Below, in pieces: positions 6,555 through 13,891 of a stretch of DNA of 21,652 bases. Positions within the stretch are counted from its first letter, which is position 1. Every line of letters begins with the position of its first letter. Source of the stretch: a virus; the IMG/VR virus record IMGVR_UViG_3300050821_008669, positions 1 to 21,652 of that record. One strand, 5' to 3'. The position numbers and the translations under genes were made by a program. The notes beneath the pieces are model-generated. The model made no database searches and was not told the origin of the DNA. It worked only from the letters and a program-made list of their open reading frames with translations.

Positions 6555-7125
6555 AAGAACCTGCGAATATTGCGGCAATACGTTTCGCGTACAGCCGTCA
6601 CGAATTAAGCATGGGCGCGGACGACACTGCTCAAAAACGTGTCAATACGCATCGGCTAAGGCCAAGCCTCGACGCGACGTCAAATTTACCTGCCTATGCT
6701 GCGGCGTCGCATTTTCTCTTTCAGTCAGCAAGGCCAGCAACAAAGGAGCCGGCAAGTACTGCTCACGACAATGCCGGGACCAGCATTGGGTAGGCGAAAA
6801 CACTCCTAACTGGCAGCATGGGGGCGGCGTCTACAAAAGAGGGCCGCGCTGGTACTCTACACGACGGCGAATTCTTGACCGCGATAAGACGTGTCGTCAG
6901 TGCGGCGCCGAGGGCGGGCTTCATGTGCATCACATTATCCCGTTTAGGATGTTTGATAATGCGGATGACGCCAATTCCGACAACAATCTGACTTCACTTT
7001 GCCCGCCATGCCATCGTCTGGCGGACTCCCAATTCAAATGGGTTGCGACTGCGGAAGGTAGCATCCTTCGTTTTAACTCTGGCGGCTACGCGTGGTCGCT
7101 CGTGCGCGAGAAAGGACTGATATGA
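6547..7125 (+). CDS. HNH endonuclease with tandem zinc fingers, inserted in the methyltransferase
   Basis: 192 residues. Two tandem treble-clef-like modules come first: CEYCG...HCSKTC (Cys 6, 9, 28, 32) and CLCCG...YCSRQC (Cys 49, 52, 72, 76). Then comes the GENTPNWQHGG motif common in phage HNH homing enzymes, and the HNH core: CRQCG (116-120), HVHHIIPF (126-133), DNNLTSLCPPCH (145-156). It should nick or cut DNA at a site set by the zinc fingers, perhaps an uninterrupted methyltransferase allele. It starts eight bases before the upstream half's stop and ends with an ATGA overlap with the downstream half. Its frame differs from the methyltransferase, so it is not an intein, and it leaves no room for an intron core. 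Confidence 0.85.
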   Translation: MTERTCEYCGNTFRVQPSRIKHGRGRHCSKTCQYASAKAKPRRDVKFTCLCCGVAFSLSVSKASNKGAGKYCSRQCRDQHWVGENTPNWQHGGGVYKRGPRWYSTRRRILDRDKTCRQCGAEGGLHVHHIIPFRMFDNADDANSDNNLTSLCPPCHRLADSQFKWVATAEGSILRFNSGGYAWSLVREKGLI

Positions 7126-8030
7126 CCATTTGTTCGTGTTGCGGTAAGCCAAGGCGACCATTAAACCTGAGCGGACTAGGCACGGCTTTGAAGCCGGCAA
7201 TGGATTTAATATGCCTCGCGCGCAAGCCGCTCATAGGCACGGTTGCCGAGAATGTTTTGGAACATGGAACCGGCGCGCTCAATATAGATGGGTGTCGAGT
7301 TGGAACGGACGAAAACCTTAACGGTGGCCGCTACAGCGACGACAAGAAGGGCGACGACGGCAACACGTATGGCAGCGGCATCAATCTTCGCAGCAAGGAT
7401 GATTATAAACAGCCGCTAGGCCGCTGGCCCGCAAATGTCATCCATGACGGAAGCGACGAGGTGGTCGAGGCTTTTCCGGAGACGAGTACGCACGGACGAA
7501 GCGGCGCAGAATACGCAAACGGAACATTTAGCAGTGGAGCAGTTCAAAAAGAGATAGACAAAGACTCCGGCTCTGCCGCGCGCTTTTTTAAGTCCTGCAA
7601 TGGACGCGACGGCGAAGCTTCGGCCGACAGGCGCTATGTCGACGAAACAGGATTTGCGATGCTTCCAGGCGCTCGACGCGATGGCGTACCGCCCGCGCGG
7701 TTCTTTTACACGGCCAAAGCCGGCGCAGACGACAGGCTCGGGAGCAAGCATCCAACTGTTAAGCCTCTCGACCTCATGCAGTACCTTTGCCGGCTCGTAA
7801 CGCCAAAGGGCGGGACCGTCCTCGACCCATTTGCCGGAACCGGAACCACGGGCGAGGCAGCATTCCGAGAGGGCTTCAACGCGGTTCTGATAGAGCGCGA
7901 GACCGAATACCAAGCCGATATACGGCGCCGCATGAGCCTTGTTCTCGGAGGGCCGGAAGAGAGACGCAACGCGAGCCTTAAGGCCAAGGGGCTTGTTGAG
8001 GATGCTGGGCCGCTATTCGGAGGGTTATGA
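7122..8030 (+). CDS. DNA methyltransferase, C-terminal half (split gene)
   Basis: 302 residues from ATG 7122, with AAAGGA six bases upstream and an ATGA overlap with the HNH gene. The start MTICSCCGKPRRP could complete a zinc knuckle with WCQC at the end of the N-terminal piece. LSGLGTALKPAMDLICLARK and HGTGALNIDGCRV are segments found in the middle of intact phage methyltransferases. HPTVKPLDLM and motif I DPFAGTGTTGEAA (about 233-245) form the cofactor-binding end. Residues about 60-200 are the variable region expected to include target recognition. Both halves keep their motifs and lack internal stops, which argues against simple decay. An intact enzyme would total about 450 residues. Confidence 0.85.
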   Translation: MTICSCCGKPRRPLNLSGLGTALKPAMDLICLARKPLIGTVAENVLEHGTGALNIDGCRVGTDENLNGGRYSDDKKGDDGNTYGSGINLRSKDDYKQPLGRWPANVIHDGSDEVVEAFPETSTHGRSGAEYANGTFSSGAVQKEIDKDSGSAARFFKSCNGRDGEASADRRYVDETGFAMLPGARRDGVPPARFFYTAKAGADDRLGSKHPTVKPLDLMQYLCRLVTPKGGTVLDPFAGTGTTGEAAFREGFNAVLIERETEYQADIRRRMSLVLGGPEERRNASLKAKGLVEDAGPLFGGL

Positions 8031-8031
8031 C

Positions 8032-8352
8032 ATGTTGAACAGACTCAGAGTCGCAAACGAGTTCCGTCAAGCGGAGTGGGACCCGGATGACCGAATTTCG
8101 CTTACATACCGCGGCAACGAATTGGCCGGCGAGGTGGGCGAGGCTTGCAATGTGATCAAGAAGCTAGCCCGTGAATATATGGGAATCCCGGGAAGCCGCG
8201 CCAGTCTATCCAACCTCGCTGAAGAGCTGGCCGACGTGGTCATATGCGCCGATTTGATTGCCATGCACGTCGGGATAGACCTCGGCGACGCGGTGAAGGA
8301 AAAGTTCAATACGACCTCGGCGAAAGTTGGCCTGAACACAAGGATTGATTGA
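8032..8352 (+). CDS. MazG-like nucleotide pyrophosphohydrolase
   Basis: 106 residues from ATG 8032, preceded by GGAGG at eight bases. The all-alpha MazG/dUTPase-like metal site is clear: ELAGEVGEA (Glu 30, 34, 37) and EELADV (Glu 64, 65, Asp 68), the ExxE...ExxD arrangement that binds magnesium. Family members hydrolyse (d)NTPs to monophosphates; phage versions clean the nucleotide pool or lower host alarmone levels. The substrate cannot be told. It lies in the replication operon between the methyltransferase and a zinc-ribbon protein. Confidence 0.8.
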   Translation: MLNRLRVANEFRQAEWDPDDRISLTYRGNELAGEVGEACNVIKKLAREYMGIPGSRASLSNLAEELADVVICADLIAMHVGIDLGDAVKEKFNTTSAKVGLNTRID

Positions 8353-8354
8353 TA

Positions 8355-8645
8355 ATGACATACATCCTAAGCGACAAAATTCGCAAGGCGTTCAGGCGAC
8401 ACCGCTGCGACCAATGCGGCGGCACCATCGAAGCGGGACAATTCTACAGAATGCAGGTCAACACTTATGACGGGTTCGGAGTCTACAAGGCGCACGAAGA
8501 CTGCGACCTAGCTGCGCAGCGCTATACGGAGCTGAATGGGGTGCTACATGAAGAGCACGTGCCATTGTACAATATAACACGCAAAGACAAGCCTTGGATT
8601 GAAACCGAGTTCCCATCCGTAGCAAAGAGGTTTTTCGCACGATGA
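8355..8645 (+). CDS. Phage zinc-ribbon protein of unknown function
   Basis: 96 residues from ATG 8355; a TTG at 8349 is less likely. A metal site is formed by HRCDQCGGTI near the N-terminus and YKAHEDCDL about 35 residues later, giving two Cys pairs or Cys/His pairs around a small beta-hairpin (FYRMQVNTYDGFGVYK). This is a common layout for small phage zinc proteins. The C-terminal half (WIETEFPSVAKRFF) is featureless. No function is recognised. Its stop overlaps the next start by ATGA, linking it to the primase gene. Confidence 0.65.
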   Translation: MTYILSDKIRKAFRRHRCDQCGGTIEAGQFYRMQVNTYDGFGVYKAHEDCDLAAQRYTELNGVLHEEHVPLYNITRKDKPWIETEFPSVAKRFFAR

Positions 8646-10867
8646 CAGCACCCTACGCAAACGTTGGACCTAAGCTAGTTGAGCGCGGATATGCGGCCAT
8701 TCCTATCATTCCGGGAACCAAGCGCCCGGGGCAGCTTGTCGGCGGCGAGTGGGTCGGGATTAATAAATGGTCAGAAATTCAATCCCCGACCGAGGAGGAG
8801 GTCGACCGGTGGTCCGACTCCGACGCTGGCGTGGGTGTTGTCTGCGGGCCCGCCTCGGGCGGGTTGATTGGAGTCGATATCGACACGGACGACTCTGACA
8901 TAATCGACGCAATCCTTTCCGCCATTCCGCCCTCGGACGTAAAAAAAGTCGGTGCCAAGGGAATGACGCTTTTCTACCGGGAGAGCGGTATCGAGTCGAA
9001 AAGTTGGAACGTCGAGGGCGCGCGGGCATGCGACCTGATAGGCCCTGGAAGGCAGACGCTGCTCCCCCCGACCTTGCACCCAGGAACGGGTCAGCCGTAC
9101 CGTTGGATAGGGTCCGAGGCGCTTGAATGCTCTGCCGTCGCTGACCTGCCGGAACTCACCATGGAGCACGTCGAGGCCATTGGCGAGGCTTTAAAGCCTT
9201 TCGGCTGGAAAGCAGAGAAGCCGCAACAAGCCGGGGTTCCCGGACAAGCCTTCGACGACCCGGAAACGCCATTCCGGTCCTTGAACAACGACGCGCTAGC
9301 GAACCTGCCAAAGTGGGTTCCTGCGCTTGGCCTATTCGGGTGTAGACCTGCCCGAGGAGGGTATGAGGCCGTGCCGTCTTGGCGAGCCTCGAACACTGGC
9401 CAGCCTCTTGAGAAGCGCAAGCTGAATCTCAAGCTGCACCCCCGCGGCATCGTAGACGAGGGCGACGGTCCGAAAGGATATACGCCCATTGACTTGGTCA
9501 TACGGGCTAACGGGTGTGATTTTGACGAGGCGCGCAAGTTCCTAACGGACCGTCTATGGGAGCACGACAAGTACATCAAGATAAGCGCCGTCACTCAGAT
9601 AGTCCCGCATGAGCCGAAAGAGGTCGGATTTGAAGCGCAGCTTGAGGCGCTTACCCACTGCAATGGAGTGGTGAACCAGATAATCAATTGGGTCACCGAG
9701 ACATCTCGCATTCCTAACCGTATCCTCGCGCTCGGAACCGCGCTCGCCACGGTCGGGACACTTATCGGCCGGCGCGCGCAAGGGCCGACCAAGAGCGCAA
9801 CACACCTATACGTCATCGGGCTGGCGCCGACCGGGAGCGGTAAAGACCGGCCGCTGAAGGCAACAGACGCCCTATTCGAGGCTGCTGGCGCCCTCCACCA
9901 TGTCGGGACATCCGGCGAATGGGTGTCGATGCAAAGCCTGATGAACGACGTGCAGGCGCATCCGTTGGCTCTATTCCGCCAAGACGAATGGGGGAGCTTT
10001 CTTCGCCGCGTCAATGGGCGGAAGGCGAGCGGGTTCGAGCAGTCGATCGGAAAGGGCTTGCGGGAACTCTGGTCAACGTCTTTTGATAGGTACTTGCCGC
10101 CGAGTTCCGCGGCGAAAAAGGCAACGCCCGTTAACAGCCCTGCGGTTTCCGTCCTTGCCATGTCTACGCCCAAGGAATTCTATACCTCAATCCGAGGCGC
10201 AGACATTGAAAACGGGTTCCTAAATCGCTTGCTTATCCTCCGTTCTGACCGCTTTGTGCGCGCCGTAACACCGGGCGAAATAGAAATTCCGTCCGGCCTC
10301 GCCGCGGCGTTGCAAGAGCTTTACCTATGGGGTGGCACGGAAATCGAAACAGCAGGCCTCGCAAGCCCGGACTATGAGACGCCGCCATTCTATATCGAAT
10401 GGGAGTCGCCAGAGGCAAAAAAGGCATTTGACGATTTTGCCGAGTTCACGCGCGAGCGAATGGCGGTGGATACGGACATAGCGCCGTTCTTGTCGAGGAC
10501 GGCCGAAAACGCGGTGCGGATGGCGACCATCATGGCGGCCGGACGCTGGGGGCCTGGGTGCGCGGTCGACACGCACGACATGCTATGGGCACTCGACGTG
10601 TCGAAAAATTGCACCGAGCGCGCGATTGCGGATGCAGCGGCATCAATGAACAAAGAGCTTTCGCATAGCGAGGTCTATGGCCGCATCCTTGAAATGATTG
10701 CGGCGAAGGGTGGCAAGCTGTCCCGGCAAGACCTGATTGCCGACCTCGGGCCCTCGGTGCGGTCAAAACGGGAAATCGACCAAACGCTAGAGCTTCTATA
10801 TGAGGGCGGGCGCATCAAGTGGTATGACGTTTCAGGTGACAAAAAAGATATCTGGTATACGGCGTAA
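8642..10867 (+). CDS. Prim-Pol domain primase fused to a DUF3987 helicase-like ATPase
   Basis: 741 residues. The first 180 match the bifunctional primase/polymerase domain: RGYAAIPIIPGTKRPG, then GVVCGPASGGLIGVDIDTDD with the catalytic DxD at about 78-80, and DLIGPGRQTLLPPTLHPGTG. A linker follows; from about 345 there is a DUF3987-type ATPase with Walker A LAPTGSGKD (about 394-402), FRQDEWG and a C-terminal winged-helix-like tail (SRQDLIADLGPSVRSKREI). This is the phage's likely replication initiator, making primers and loading or acting as a helicase at the origin. It ends the rightward operon at a convergent terminator. Domain identities are confident; exact enzymology is inferred. Confidence 0.88.
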   Translation: MTAPYANVGPKLVERGYAAIPIIPGTKRPGQLVGGEWVGINKWSEIQSPTEEEVDRWSDSDAGVGVVCGPASGGLIGVDIDTDDSDIIDAILSAIPPSDVKKVGAKGMTLFYRESGIESKSWNVEGARACDLIGPGRQTLLPPTLHPGTGQPYRWIGSEALECSAVADLPELTMEHVEAIGEALKPFGWKAEKPQQAGVPGQAFDDPETPFRSLNNDALANLPKWVPALGLFGCRPARGGYEAVPSWRASNTGQPLEKRKLNLKLHPRGIVDEGDGPKGYTPIDLVIRANGCDFDEARKFLTDRLWEHDKYIKISAVTQIVPHEPKEVGFEAQLEALTHCNGVVNQIINWVTETSRIPNRILALGTALATVGTLIGRRAQGPTKSATHLYVIGLAPTGSGKDRPLKATDALFEAAGALHHVGTSGEWVSMQSLMNDVQAHPLALFRQDEWGSFLRRVNGRKASGFEQSIGKGLRELWSTSFDRYLPPSSAAKKATPVNSPAVSVLAMSTPKEFYTSIRGADIENGFLNRLLILRSDRFVRAVTPGEIEIPSGLAAALQELYLWGGTEIETAGLASPDYETPPFYIEWESPEAKKAFDDFAEFTRERMAVDTDIAPFLSRTAENAVRMATIMAAGRWGPGCAVDTHDMLWALDVSKNCTERAIADAAASMNKELSHSEVYGRILEMIAAKGGKLSRQDLIADLGPSVRSKREIDQTLELLYEGGRIKWYDVSGDKKDIWYTA

Positions 10868-10900
10868 AAAAAAGGCCCCTTCAAGGGGCCTTTACTCTTT
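10864..10900. terminator. Convergent bidirectional terminator
   Basis: AAAGGCCCCT (10871-10880) pairs perfectly with AGGGGCCTTT (10884-10893) around TCA. An A-run on the left becomes a T-run for leftward transcripts, and TTTACTCTTT follows for rightward ones. It lies between the primase stop (10867) and the stop of the leftward operon's last gene (10892), and the 3' arm overlaps that stop codon. Confidence 0.88.
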
Positions 10901-11053
10901 CGCCGCTTTCAAATGATGACCTTTAGGCCATTCAGAGCGGAACAGTTCAGCCTCTTCTTTGGTTTCGTACCGCGCGGCAAGCCGCTTATCAAGCGTGTAG
11001 TATCCTGGCAAGCCAGCCCTGGCGTGGAACATGCCGGTAGTTAGGATGTACAT
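10892..11053 (-). CDS. Small hypothetical protein (53 residues)
   Basis: A short reading frame beginning MYILTTGMFHARAGLPGYYT and ending HHLKAAKE. It has GAGG about seven bases before ATG 11053 and overlaps the upstream stop by 13 bases. Its stop lies in the 3' arm of the convergent terminator, so it is the last gene of the leftward operon. It has an N-terminal beta-like stretch and a charged C-terminal helix with TKEEAE. No family is recognised. Confidence 0.6.
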   Translation of the reverse strand: MYILTTGMFHARAGLPGYYTLDKRLAARYETKEEAELFRSEWPKGHHLKAAKE

Positions 11054-11202
11054 TCAGCCACCTCAACATTGTGGTCGTGCCAGCACCATTGGACCTGACC
11101 CGAGTTATGCATGGTAAGCGCAAGCGCCTTCGCTTCTGCCTCAGACGAAGCAGTGACAGACACCTCGATATCGGCAGACCCGTAGACTAGATATTTCTTC
11201 AT
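11041..11202 (-). CDS. Small hypothetical protein (53 residues)
   Basis: MKKYLVYGSADIEVSVTASS opens a small beta-alpha protein with a SEAEAKALA helix and a second strand (NVEVAECTS). ATG 11202 has a strong AGGAGAAGC just upstream, which chooses it over the in-frame ATG at 11232. Similar small phage proteins with a vSVtVeAeSeeEA pattern exist, but their function is not known to me. Confidence 0.65.
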   Translation of the reverse strand: MKKYLVYGSADIEVSVTASSEAEAKALALTMHNSGQVQWCWHDHNVEVAECTS

Positions 11203-11210
11203 TGCTTCTC

Positions 11211-11693
11211 CTATATGCCTTCCGGCATCCATCCGATTGAAAATGCGCTTAGAGCCTTCTTTTCCGTCTTAGGTATCACCATCCGAACATTGCGCCGGCA
11301 CGGGTCGCACTTGCGCACGCGACTTGACCGAAGCTTGGTGAATTGGTCGCCGCATTGCATGCACTCGCGCGTCACCTCCACATCGGGCTTTGGCTTCCAC
11401 TTAGTCTTTTTAGCGCATTTCCATTTGCATTTAATGGAATGGAATTTCTGACTGCGACTCTTTGGCGCAAACAACGCACCGCAACAGGCGCAAGGCTTCT
11501 CGGGCAATTGGTTTCTAAGCGCGTGTGCGATGGAATGATGGTGCACCCCAAAAATGCGGCCGACTGCCCGCAGCGACAGGCCGCGCGCGCGCAATTCCAA
11601 CATAACATCTCGTCGCGCCTCGGTCGGAGTCGCGCTCCTCGCCGCAGAGGCTATCAGTTCCGCCGCGGTTGGCAGGGCTCGGAAAGTAAGCAC
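11211..11693 (-). CDS. Helix-turn-helix protein with two C-terminal zinc modules
   Basis: 160 residues from GTG 11693, with GGAG seven bases upstream, two bases after the preceding stop. Residues about 28-60 form a helix-turn-helix (VMLELRARGLSLRAVGRIFG then HHHSIAHALR). Two cysteine modules follow: CACCGALF...HSIKCKWKC and CMQCGDQF...RKCDPC. These resemble the zinc modules of the HNH enzyme at 6547 and the protein at 13888. Likely a DNA-binding regulator made of separate reading heads; the target is unknown. Confidence 0.7.
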   Translation of the reverse strand: MLTFRALPTAAELIASAARSATPTEARRDVMLELRARGLSLRAVGRIFGVHHHSIAHALRNQLPEKPCACCGALFAPKSRSQKFHSIKCKWKCAKKTKWKPKPDVEVTRECMQCGDQFTKLRSSRVRKCDPCRRNVRMVIPKTEKKALSAFSIGWMPEGI

Positions 11694-11695
11694 GG

Positions 11696-11869
11696 TCAGA
11701 CTCCATCGTCTAATTGCAGGTGTTCGGTCGGCACGTTCTCATATTGCGGGATACCGTGTTCGCGGTAGTTGTCCCATTTCACGGACGACTGGCAAGGGCC
11801 TGGGGTATGCACGGTCCCGAGGCCGAGCGCTGTCCATCGGGTGTCGAAAACTCGGTCACCTTTGTTCAT
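11696..11869 (-). CDS. Small SH3/KOW-like protein (57 residues)
   Basis: MNKGDRVFDTRWTALGLGTV then VKWDNYREHG: a short beta-barrel pattern seen in phage proteins, with a GDRVFD strand, a GxGTV turn and a VKWDNY strand. ATG 11869 overlaps the upstream TGA as ATGA, favouring this start over longer in-frame ones. Binding of a nucleic acid or protein partner is possible; nothing more can be said. Confidence 0.6.
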   Translation of the reverse strand: MNKGDRVFDTRWTALGLGTVHTPGPCQSSVKWDNYREHGIPQYENVPTEHLQLDDGV

Positions 11870-12141
11870 AGGGGCACCATCGTTTCTCCGCACAATGGAC
11901 ATCCGCTCGTCAAGTCTCTGATATGCCTTATGATGCCGCAATCTTCGCAGCGGTACCATCGGTTGCGATACAAGTTGACGATTTCAGCGGTGTTCCGCAC
12001 CTCCTTCATTGTCGCGTCATCCGTGTAACGGCCGGCGTTACGGCGCGCTAAATCCCAAACCATGTCCATCAAGCAGGCCTTTGACAGCTTTTCAATTTCT
12101 CCCTGAAATTGTTCGGGAACAAAGACGGGGGGCCTTTTCAT
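11866..12141 (-). CDS. Zinc-ribbon hypothetical protein (91 residues)
   Basis: MKRPPVFVPEQFQGEIEKLS starts a helical N-terminal half, followed by WYRCEDCGII and SGCPLCGETM, a four-cysteine zinc ribbon at the C-terminus. ATG 12141 shares its A with the upstream TGA (TGATG), a reinitiation junction; GTG 12144 is an alternative start. No specific family or function is recognised. Confidence 0.65.
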   Translation of the reverse strand: MKRPPVFVPEQFQGEIEKLSKACLMDMVWDLARRNAGRYTDDATMKEVRNTAEIVNLYRNRWYRCEDCGIIRHIRDLTSGCPLCGETMVPL

Positions 12142-12413
12142 CACATCACCATCAGGTTATTGGCGACTATGCCCGAGTACAGGGCGACCATGCCGACGAC
12201 GTACCGCAGTCGCGTCTTGCGCGAAGCCAAGACGGGGACGGCCACGGCGAGCACGGCGAGCTTGATAAGCCACCAATTGGCGCCGAGGTGTTCCATGGCG
12301 AAAGCCATAATCGGGTTACCTTCGACCGCGTTGCCGGACGAAAGGAAAGCATTTGTGGTCGCCACGTCGAGGCCTTGAAGCGCCACAAGGGCGAGGATTA
12401 GGGCGGTTTTCAT
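12141..12413 (-). CDS. Small membrane protein, DUF5658-like
   Basis: 90 residues with three or four hydrophobic segments. The LQGLDVATTNAFLSSGNAVE then GNPIM pattern is the hallmark of DUF5658-type membrane proteins (D-x-x-T...E-x-NP). Segments lie at about 1-14, 47-63 and 71-88. ATG 12413 has GGAGG five bases upstream and overlaps the preceding TGA. It should sit in the host inner membrane. Function is unknown; an effect on infection or superinfection is possible but not shown. Confidence 0.7.
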   Translation of the reverse strand: MKTALILALVALQGLDVATTNAFLSSGNAVEGNPIMAFAMEHLGANWWLIKLAVLAVAVPVLASRKTRLRYVVGMVALYSGIVANNLMVM

Positions 12414-12652
12414 CAAAACCTCCATCCGTGTGCGTGCAAAAACTTGGCGTTGCGAGTGATAGCCTCGGGCAGGGTGCGCAGGGCCTCGTCGGCCACGGTG
12501 CGGGTAGAGGCTATATAGTTGTTTGCCGAATTGGCGTGAAAGCGAACCCCTGCAACATCCCAATTGCCGGTCTCAGTTAGCATCGCGACGATGCCGGCAA
12601 GCTGCCTTTGGGCTTCTCTGGCTATTGTCACCTTGTTAGGTCCGCGGCTCAT
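12413..12652 (-). CDS. Hypothetical protein (79 residues)
   Basis: MSRGPNKVTIAREAQRQLAG begins a mostly helical small protein that ends AKFLHAHGWRF. The start at 12652 lies five bases after the preceding stop, with a weak GGAGTGACC-like site; the long upstream in-frame extension is a shadow of the neighbour gene. No motif or family is recognised. Confidence 0.6.
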   Translation of the reverse strand: MSRGPNKVTIAREAQRQLAGIVAMLTETGNWDVAGVRFHANSANNYIASTRTVADEALRTLPEAITRNAKFLHAHGWRF

Positions 12653-12657
12653 GGTGG

Positions 12658-12891
12658 TCACTCCTTCTCGACTAGCGTGGCGCGAATGCCGCCCATTGCA
12701 AAGCAATTGGTGTAAGCAACCACGTTGCCCTCGATTCCGGTGACGCGGGCAATGGCGCGCGACCATTCGGTGCGGCGCTTGCCAACGGTCAGGCCGTGCT
12801 CGGTCGCCCAACGCTCCATTTCGTCCCACGACTTGGCCTCGATTTGGCTAGGGACTACGTTCAGGCGGTCGTCGTAGATAGTGAATGACAT
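12658..12891 (-). CDS. Hypothetical protein (77 residues)
   Basis: MSFTIYDDRLNVVPSQIEAK starts at ATG 12891 with AAGGAG nine bases upstream, a strong site that rejects the longer ORF. SWDEMERWATEHG looks like an amphipathic helix, followed by beta-prone sequence (GNVVAYTNCFAMGG). No family is recognised. A 46-base gap separates it from the exonuclease gene; that gap holds an inverted CGGCCG pair but no T-run. Confidence 0.6.
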   Translation of the reverse strand: MSFTIYDDRLNVVPSQIEAKSWDEMERWATEHGLTVGKRRTEWSRAIARVTGIEGNVVAYTNCFAMGGIRATLVEKE

Positions 12892-12937
12892 GGGGAACTC
12901 CTTTTTTGTTGACGGCCGCACCTTACGGCCGCGCTCC

Positions 12938-13573
12938 TTAATAGTCAAGCCAAATTGCTTTAACACCTAGCGTCTTAATAAACGCCTTGTGCGCCTCTTT
13001 TTCAGTACTTGTTAGCCGCGGGGGCAGAGGCGCCGGGCGAGGCCGTACAGGGGCTTGTTCGATAGGCGCCTCAGTGACGCGGGATAGCCCAAAAGACGCC
13101 TGGGTGGGGCGCCTAAGGCGAATATAGACGTGCGCCAACAGGATTGCGTCTTTTAGCGCGCCGTGCACCTTTCGGTCGGCCTCTATTTTGTACTTTTTGG
13201 CCAATTGGTCGAGGCTTGTCGGCGCCAGACTCATGGTGTCGAACCATCCATTTATTAGCGGCCGGCCAACCTCTGCCTCGATGAAAGACCGGTCGAACCG
13301 GGCATTGTGGGCGACACATGGCGAGTCGCCTATAAAGGTCAAGAAATCGGGCTCAACGTCCTTCCAGGCGGGTTCCCTGAAAAGCCGGGCTTGGGATAGC
13401 CCGTGAACCGCGACGGCCTCACGAGGCACGTGGCGTTGCGGATTGATATGCCGGTGAAATGTGGCACCGAGGCGCTCCCGGTCCAACACCTCGACACAGC
13501 CGACCTCGACCATGCGGTGGCCTTCCGCAGGATCAAAGCCGGTTGTTTCGGTGTCGAGAACGATTTCCCTCAT
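12938..13573 (-). CDS. DnaQ-like 3'-5' exonuclease (DEDDh)
   Basis: 211 residues from ATG 13573. The exonuclease motifs are clear: Exo I LDTETTGFD (Asp 7, Glu 9), Exo II CVAHNARFDRSF, and Exo III KVHGALKDA with the His and Asp of the DEDDh class. Residues about 1-155 match the epsilon subunit of DNA polymerase III. The remaining proline-rich tail has no domain. It probably trims 3' ends in replication, recombination or host DNA turnover. The start overlaps the upstream 27-residue gene's stop as ATGA. A phage exonuclease outside the replication operon suggests independent timing. Confidence 0.88.
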   Translation of the reverse strand: MREIVLDTETTGFDPAEGHRMVEVGCVEVLDRERLGATFHRHINPQRHVPREAVAVHGLSQARLFREPAWKDVEPDFLTFIGDSPCVAHNARFDRSFIEAEVGRPLINGWFDTMSLAPTSLDQLAKKYKIEADRKVHGALKDAILLAHVYIRLRRPTQASFGLSRVTEAPIEQAPVRPRPAPLPPRLTSTEKEAHKAFIKTLGVKAIWLDY

Positions 13574-13653
13574 GTGGCGATTAAATAGGCCAAGCCTATG
13601 AGGCTCGACACCAGGAGGGCGGCGACAATCCAAAGAACGATATCTGTCAACAT
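13570..13653 (-). CDS. 27-residue single-pass membrane peptide
   Basis: MLTDIVLWIVAALLVSSLIG then LAYLIAT: essentially one hydrophobic helix with an N-terminal acidic residue. ATG 13653 has AAGGGA eight bases upstream, and the TGA overlaps the exonuclease ATG (ATGA). The coupling and ribosome site support translation despite the length. It would insert in the inner membrane; role unknown. Confidence 0.6.
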   Translation of the reverse strand: MLTDIVLWIVAALLVSSLIGLAYLIAT

Positions 13654-13654
13654 G

Positions 13655-13891
13655 TTAGAATCCCTTTCTTCTTGCTCGGAACTTGGACTTAGGTGGCTCG
13701 ACGACCTTCTCAAAGTAGGTTTTTTCGAACGCCTTTTCCACCTCAGGAAGGCGTTCACGCATAAGGAACTCTGGGATTCCGTTAGCGTCGCCGGACCCGG
13801 TGCAATCCATACAGACTATTGTTCCCATTTCTGTTTCCCATGGGGCCTTGTGCGGCACGAAGCCCGTGCCCTGGCATGTCTCGCAAATCAT
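13655..13891 (-). CDS. DnaJ-type CxxCxGxG zinc protein (78 residues)
   Basis: Two CxxCxGxG half-sites, CETCQGTGF and CMDCTGSGD, flank about 20 residues near the N-terminus, as in the DnaJ cysteine-rich domain. The C-terminal half is charged and ends KSKFRARRKGF. No J domain is present, so it is not a DnaJ chaperone. ATG 13891 overlaps the preceding TGA as ATGA. Small phage proteins with this motif are common but unassigned. Confidence 0.7.
   Translation of the reverse strand: MICETCQGTGFVPHKAPWETEMGTIVCMDCTGSGDANGIPEFLMRERLPEVEKAFEKTYFEKVVEPPKSKFRARRKGF

Noticed and set aside
6547-7125. Intein in the methyltransferase
   Set aside because: The HNH gene is in a different frame from both halves and has its own start and stop, so no protein splicing is possible.
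6547-7125. Group I or II intron carrying an HNH gene
   Set aside because: Practically the whole insert is coding and overlaps both flanking frames, leaving no room for a catalytic RNA core.
12913-12931. Terminator in the leftward operon
   Set aside because: The CGGCCG inverted pair is not followed by T on the minus strand; the T-run lies on the wrong side and strand.
13655-13891. DnaJ chaperone
   Set aside because: Only CxxCxGxG-type motifs are present; there is no J domain or substrate-binding domain.
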